A stretch of DNA of 17,074 bases from Tardiphaga sp. (GTDB taxonomy: Bacteria > Pseudomonadota > Alphaproteobacteria > Rhizobiales > Xanthobacteraceae): the NCBI GenBank assembly GCA_028290325.1, contig JAQGJY010000121.1:1-17074 (forward strand). Reading direction: 5' to 3'. Below, one piece after another: positions 13,392-17,074 of the stretch; position 1 is the stretch's first letter; every line of letters starts with the position of its first letter. A model generated the notes under the pieces. That model saw only the letters and a list, made by a program, of their open reading frames with translations, did not search any database and was not told where the DNA came from. Position numbers and translations under genes: made by a program.

Positions 13392-14619
13392 AACCCTCAC
13401 GATCGATCATGTCGGCCAACGCGGCGACGGCGTCGCCTATGCCGATGGCGCAACAGCCTTCGTGCCCTATACGCTGCCGGGCGAAACCGTCACGGCCGCG
13501 CCGCTGCCCGGTCATCCGGATCGGCGCGCGCTTCAGGCGGTTCTCAAGCCCAGCGCGGAGCGCATTGATCCGTTTTGCAAATATTTCGGCAAATGCGGTG
13601 GCTGCGCGATCCAGCACTGGCGGCCGGAGAATTATCGGGCCTGGAAGCGACAGATCGTCGTCGACACGCTCGCTCATGCCGGCATCGCCTGCGCCGTCGA
13701 TGATCTGATCGACGCCCATGGCGCGGGCCGCCGCCGCATCACCGTGCATGCGCGGCGCGATGCGGATAACGCGCTGCATGTCGGCTTCGCCGCCGCCGGG
13801 TCGCATGCGATCGTGGATATCGAGCAATGCCCGATCCTCGATCCGGCGCTCGCCGGCGCGCTCGATGTCGCGCGGGTGCTGGCGGACATACTCAAGCCCA
13901 CCAACAAGCCGTTGGATATTCAAATCACCGCCGCGAGCAACGGCCTCGACGTCGACGTGCGCGGCACCGGCCCATTGCCGACGCCGATGATCGCGATCTT
14001 ATCGGGCATCGCCGAGCAATATAAATTGACGCGGCTGACGCGGCACGGCGAACTGGTGCTGATGCGGACGCCGCCGGCCATCACCGTCGGCCCCGCGCAG
14101 GTGCTGTTGCCGCCCGGCTCATTCTTGCAGGCGACCACGGCGGGTGAAGACGCGCTAGGCGCGCTGGTGGTCAAGCACGCGGGAAGATCAAAGCTGATCG
14201 CCGACCTGTTTTGCGGCGTCGGGCCGTTCGCCTTGCGGCTCGCCGCCAAATCGCGGGTGCTGGCTTTCGACAGCGAGGCGGGGGCGATCGGCGCATTGCA
14301 GATCGCGGCGAAATCGCCCGGCCTCAAGCCGATCAAGGCCGAGGTCCGCGACCTGTTTCGCCGGCCGATGGTGCCGCAGGAATTGCGCGACGTCGATGGC
14401 GTCGTGTTCGATCCGCCGCGCCAGGGCGCGTTGGCGCAGGTCACGCATCTGGTGAAAAGCAAGGTCGCTCTGGTGATCGCGGTGTCGTGCAACGTGCAGA
14501 CCTTCGCGCGCGACGCGCGGCTGCTGATCGACGGCGGCTATCGCATCGACAGCGTGACGCCGGTCGATCAGTTTCGCCACACGCCGCATGTGGAATTGGT
14601 GGCAAAGTTCGTGAAGTAA
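13384..14619 (+). CDS. Iron-sulfur RNA m5U methyltransferase (TrmA/RlmD family)
   Basis: A 411-residue class I SAM-dependent RNA methyltransferase of the TrmA/RlmC/RlmD family, making 5-methyluridine in tRNA or rRNA. A short TRAM-like N-terminus (LTIDHVGQRGDGVAY) precedes four cysteines for a [4Fe-4S] cluster: Cys65, Cys71 and Cys74 (CKYFGKCGGC) and Cys149 (IEQCPIL). The catalytic domain has FLQATTAG, LFCGVGPFALRLA as SAM loop, VFDPPRQGA, and catalytic Cys369 in AVSCNVQTFARD; the HVELVAKF end holds the general base glutamate. The family is clear but rRNA versus tRNA target is not; in alphaproteobacteria a single or double copy is usual and target differs. The GTG at 13384 overlaps tlyA by 8 bases, so translational coupling is likely. 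Confidence 0.92.
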   Translation: MSETLTIDHVGQRGDGVAYADGATAFVPYTLPGETVTAAPLPGHPDRRALQAVLKPSAERIDPFCKYFGKCGGCAIQHWRPENYRAWKRQIVVDTLAHAGIACAVDDLIDAHGAGRRRITVHARRDADNALHVGFAAAGSHAIVDIEQCPILDPALAGALDVARVLADILKPTNKPLDIQITAASNGLDVDVRGTGPLPTPMIAILSGIAEQYKLTRLTRHGELVLMRTPPAITVGPAQVLLPPGSFLQATTAGEDALGALVVKHAGRSKLIADLFCGVGPFALRLAAKSRVLAFDSEAGAIGALQIAAKSPGLKPIKAEVRDLFRRPMVPQELRDVDGVVFDPPRQGALAQVTHLVKSKVALVIAVSCNVQTFARDARLLIDGGYRIDSVTPVDQFRHTPHVELVAKFVK

Positions 14620-14653
14620 TGACTCGCGGGTTCGTTCGCCGGTAGATCGCGGG

Positions 14654-14693
14654 GCGCTTGTCCTGCCCGGGAGGGAGGCAGACCCCAAAGCGC
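14654..14693. terminator. Nested hairpin between convergent genes
   Basis: GCGCTT (14654-14659) pairs with AAGCGC (14688-14693), and inside it CTGCC (14663-14667) pairs with GGCAG (14677-14681). It sits at the stop of the minus-strand DUF1194 gene, between convergent genes, which fits a shared terminator. No T run follows. Confidence 0.35.
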
Positions 14694-15520
14694 TACCGCC
14701 CCCACCGATCCTGCCAGATCTTCTCGCCGATCGTGCAGGAGACGCGCGGCTCGCGGCCGACGACCGGCACCACCCAGCGCTCGGGGAGTTTTTCAGCAAC
14801 CTCTAAAACCAGCTTGGTGCGGATCGCTTCCTTGAATTTATCGCGATCCTTGATCGGGACCACGAACGAGCCCGGCCCGCCGATGACGCAATCTTCGTAA
14901 TAGTAATCGAGGTTTTCGATATCCATCGTCGCGTAGTTGGTCTCCTTGGCCATGATCGGCAGGCCGTTGATGATGATGCCCTTCTCGATCGCCGCATCGC
15001 GCGCGATGGTCACCAGCGTGCCGTTGTTGTTCGGCCCGTCGCCGGAAATGTCGATCACGCGCCGGATGCCGCGATAGGCATTCTGCTCGAACAAAGGCAT
15101 CGCGTAATGGATCGCGCCCGAGATCGAGGTGCGCGACGCCCGCCGGATCGGCGCCTTCATGATTTCGGCGGCGACGGCGTCGGCGGATTCCGGCCCGTCG
15201 ATCACGCGCCACGGGATCACGAGTTTCTGGTCGTTCGCCGCCGCCCATTCGAAATAGGTCACGGCGATCTTGCCGTTCGGCCCGGTCTTCAGCGCTTGCA
15301 GGAATTCCTTGGAGACGATGGCCTGGGCATAACCCTCGCGCTGGATCGCGAGTTCGTCCATGTCCATCGAGTAGGAGACATCGACGGCGAGAACGAGTTC
15401 GACGTCGACCACCGCGTCCTGCGTTGCAGCGACGCGGGCGCCGTAAGGCGCGGCCAGACCGTCACCGCCGGCGATGGCCCCTGCCGTCAGGATTGCCGCG
15501 AACGAGACCCACCAGCGCAT
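14693..15520 (-). CDS. Secreted VWA protein, DUF1194 family
   Basis: A 275-residue protein of the DUF1194 family with a von Willebrand A-type fold. An N-terminal signal peptide is visible (MRWWVSFAAILTAGAIAGG, cleavage probably after LAA at ~24), so it should be periplasmic or exported. The metal-ion-dependent adhesion site is intact: DVSYSMD gives Asp47, Ser49 and Ser51, Thr131 lies in SRTSISG, and Asp161 in DISGDGPNNNG. Two cysteines, Cys211 and Cys262, could form a disulfide after export. The start has GGAGG eight bases upstream. Function is unknown in the family; protein-protein binding is the usual role of the fold. It is divergent from clpS across 150 bases and convergent with the m5U methyltransferase. 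Confidence 0.9.
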   Translation of the reverse strand: MRWWVSFAAILTAGAIAGGDGLAAPYGARVAATQDAVVDVELVLAVDVSYSMDMDELAIQREGYAQAIVSKEFLQALKTGPNGKIAVTYFEWAAANDQKLVIPWRVIDGPESADAVAAEIMKAPIRRASRTSISGAIHYAMPLFEQNAYRGIRRVIDISGDGPNNNGTLVTIARDAAIEKGIIINGLPIMAKETNYATMDIENLDYYYEDCVIGGPGSFVVPIKDRDKFKEAIRTKLVLEVAEKLPERWVVPVVGREPRVSCTIGEKIWQDRWGR

Positions 15521-15605
15521 CGGTTGTCCTCCGTCGAAGACGTCCGGTCATCGTGACATGCAATCGGCGGCGCGCAAGATGGAACCGTCACACCCGCTGC
15601 AACAA

Positions 15606-15634
15606 TCGACAGCACCGGACGATGCGATTATGAT
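15606..15634 (+). promoter_or_regulatory. Sigma70-type promoter for clpS
   Basis: TCGACA (15606-15611), exactly 17 bases, TATGAT (15629-15634). Each hexamer has five of six consensus bases. The transcript would start near 15641, giving a 30-base leader to the ATG at 15671. Confidence 0.6.
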
Positions 15635-15670
15635 CGCAACTTCACCCCCACCACCGGAACGCGCTGGCCA

Positions 15671-15976
15671 ATGCCCGATACCGTCACCACGCCGCGCGTC
15701 GCACCGAAGCTGAAGGTCGAGCGGCCGAAGCTGTATAAAGTGATCCTCATCAATGACGATTTCACGCCGCGCGAATTCGTGGTGCGCGTGCTGAAGTCGG
15801 AATTCCGCATGACCGAGGATCAGGCCGCCAAGGTGATGATGACGGCGCATCAGCGCGGCGCCTGCGTGGTCGCGGTGTTCACGCGCGACGTCGCCGAAAC
15901 CAAAGCCACCCGCGCGACGGATGCCGGCCGCGCCAAGGGCTATCCGCTGTTATTCACGACGGAGCCGGAGGAGTAG
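15671..15976 (+). CDS. clpS: ClpS adaptor protein, N-end rule
   Basis: A 101-residue ClpS-type adaptor that binds N-degrons and hands substrates to the ClpA unfoldase of the ClpAP protease. The core starts at YKVILINDDFTPREF, with the pocket residues Asn and two Asp of INDD (Asn28, Asp29, Asp30) that contact the substrate N-terminus. The TAHQRG segment has the conserved pocket histidine (His59), and VFTRDVAETKA is the ClpA-contacting strand. In E. coli the position after TP is Met40, a specificity gate; here it is Arg34. The tail is DAGRAKGYPLLFTTEPEE. clpA is absent nearby, so this may be a second clpS paralogue. The ATG at 15671 has only a weak ribosome site (GGAAC 15 bases upstream). Confidence 0.95.
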   Translation: MPDTVTTPRVAPKLKVERPKLYKVILINDDFTPREFVVRVLKSEFRMTEDQAAKVMMTAHQRGACVVAVFTRDVAETKATRATDAGRAKGYPLLFTTEPEE

Positions 15977-16000
15977 GCGGCCGCCGGCACATACGGCCGC
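15977..16000. terminator. Hairpin between convergent clpS and aroC
   Basis: GCGGCCG (15977-15983) pairs with CGGCCGC (15994-16000) around a 10-base loop. It fills the entire 24-base gap between the clpS and aroC stop codons, so a shared bidirectional terminator is likely, although it lacks a T run. Confidence 0.45.
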
Positions 16001-17074
16001 TTACCCGACCTGGCCGCGATGGCGCAGGTAATGGTCGGCGATCACGCAGGCCATCATCGCTTCGCCGACCGGCACCGCGCGAATGCCGACGCAGGGATCG
16101 TGGCGGCCTTTGGTGAGGATATCCGTATCGCCGCCGTTGCGATCGACGGTCTTGCGTGGCGACAGGATCGACGAGGTTGGCTTCACCGCGAAGCGCGCCA
16201 CCACCGGCTGCCCGGTCGAGATGCCGCCAAGAATGCCGCCGGCATGGTTCGACAGGAACGACGGGCCGTTATTGCCCATCCGCATTTCGTCGGCATTGTC
16301 TTCGCCCGACAAGGCCGCCGCCGCGAAGCCGTCGCCGATCTCGACGCCCTTCACCGCGTTGATGCTCATCAACGCCGCCGCCAGATCGCCGTCGAGCTTC
16401 GCGTAAATCGGAGCGCCCAGACCGGCCGGCACGCCGTCGGCGACGACCTCGATCACCGCGCCGATCGACGAGCCGGATTTGCGGATGCCATCGAGATAGT
16501 CAGCGAAGAACGCGGCCTTGGCCTTGTCCGGGCAGAAGAACGGGTTGTTGCCGACCTCGTCCCAATCCCACGCCGCGCGATCGATCCGATGCGGACCCAT
16601 TTGCACCAGTGCGGCGCGCACAGTGAGGCCCGGCACGATCTTGCGCGCGATCGCGCCGGCGGCGACGCGGCTCGCGGTCTCGCGCGCGGAGGAGCGCCCG
16701 CCGCCGCGATAATCGCGCAGGCCGTATTTGGCTTCATAGGTAAAGTCCGCGTGGCCCGGGCGAAACTTGTCCTTGATGTCGGAATAATCCTTCGAGCGCT
16801 GATCGGTATTGGCGATCTCCAGCGCGATCGGGGTGCCCGTCGTCACCTGCTGGCCGCTGTCATCGACCATCACGCCGGACAAGATCCTCACCGTGTCGGC
16901 TTCCTGGCGCTGCGTGGTGAAGCGCGACGTGCCGGGCTTGCGGCGATCCAGATCGAGCTGGATGTCGGCGACATCCAGCGGGATACGCGGCGGGCAGCCA
17001 TCGACCACGCAGCCGATCGCGACGCCGTGGCTCTCGCCAAAGGTCGTGACGCGAAACAGATGGCCGAAGGTGTT
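16001..17074 (-). CDS. aroC: Chorismate synthase, 5' end cut by window
   Basis: Chorismate synthase converts 5-enolpyruvylshikimate-3-phosphate to chorismate, the last common step of aromatic amino acid synthesis, using reduced FMN. 357 residues are present; the gene runs off the right edge, and only a few N-terminal residues are missing, since the visible part starts NTFGHLFRVTTFGESHG. Signatures are TFGESHG with the conserved histidine, RRKPGTSRFTTQR, GGGRSSARETASRVAAGAI, GNNGPSFLSNHAGGILGG and GRHDPCVGIRAVPVGEAM. An internal GTG at 17008 is in frame, but starting there would remove the GESHG motif, so the true start lies beyond 17074. It is convergent with clpS. Confidence 0.97.
   Translation of the reverse strand, partial: NTFGHLFRVTTFGESHGVAIGCVVDGCPPRIPLDVADIQLDLDRRKPGTSRFTTQRQEADTVRILSGVMVDDSGQQVTTGTPIALEIANTDQRSKDYSDIKDKFRPGHADFTYEAKYGLRDYRGGGRSSARETASRVAAGAIARKIVPGLTVRAALVQMGPHRIDRAAWDWDEVGNNPFFCPDKAKAAFFADYLDGIRKSGSSIGAVIEVVADGVPAGLGAPIYAKLDGDLAAALMSINAVKGVEIGDGFAAAALSGEDNADEMRMGNNGPSFLSNHAGGILGGISTGQPVVARFAVKPTSSILSPRKTVDRNGGDTDILTKGRHDPCVGIRAVPVGEAMMACVIADHYLRHRGQVG

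Noticed and set aside
1..17074. CRISPR array, transposase, integrase or phage genes
   Set aside because: No regularly spaced repeat-spacer units and no transposase, integrase or phage structural frames were seen.

Overview
The window looks like a chromosomal segment of a GC-rich alphaproteobacterium of the order Hyphomicrobiales (Rhizobiales), most like the Bradyrhizobium / Rhodopseudomonas / Afipia group. This rests on protein character (DXS, TlyA, ClpS, DUF1194, chorismate synthase), GC-biased codon use, EcfG-like promoter motifs (GGAAC-N17-CGTC) and dispersed palindromic intergenic repeats. No species can be named from the sequence alone.

Layout. Positions 1-2790 look like accessory DNA. 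They hold a gene-poor stretch with a short tandem repeat, a 66-residue soluble protein on the minus strand behind an EcfG-like promoter, and an overlapping pair on the plus strand: an RsbQ-like alpha/beta hydrolase and a soluble PAS histidine kinase. A tRNA-Gln(UUG) gene on the minus strand closes this part, with its 3' end facing the accessory side. From 3177 to 6888 come three genes of acyl-CoA or aromatic metabolism: a long DmdC-type acyl-CoA dehydrogenase, a convergent VOC ring-cleaving dioxygenase, and a divergent crotonase-fold protein whose visible active-site residues fit an enoyl-CoA isomerase better than a hydratase.

From 6982 to the right end the content is mostly conserved housekeeping: a class II-type histone-deacetylase-family amidohydrolase, xseB, an unassigned membrane alpha/beta-hydrolase-like protein, dxs with a 344-base upstream region, a palindromic repeat, a nucleoside 2-deoxyribosyltransferase-like protein, tlyA and a TrmA/RlmD-type RNA m5U methyltransferase. 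The last three overlap and are probably translationally coupled. A secreted VWA protein (DUF1194, minus) is divergent from clpS, and clpS converges on aroC, which is cut at its 5' end by the right edge of the window.

How the genes may work together: dxs, xseB, tlyA, the m5U methyltransferase, clpS and aroC are core isoprenoid, DNA-repair, RNA-modification, proteolysis and shikimate functions. The most novel-looking system is the hydrolase plus PAS-kinase pair. By analogy with Bacillus RsbQ/RsbP it would be a two-protein small-molecule or energy-stress sensor, here feeding a histidine kinase rather than a PP2C phosphatase. EcfG-like motifs just upstream hint at a link to the alphaproteobacterial general stress response. 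Other points worth a second look are the ClpS gate substitution (Met to Arg), the isomerase-type active site of the crotonase, the hydrolase-like protein with membrane helices inserted in its fold, and the structured dxs leader.
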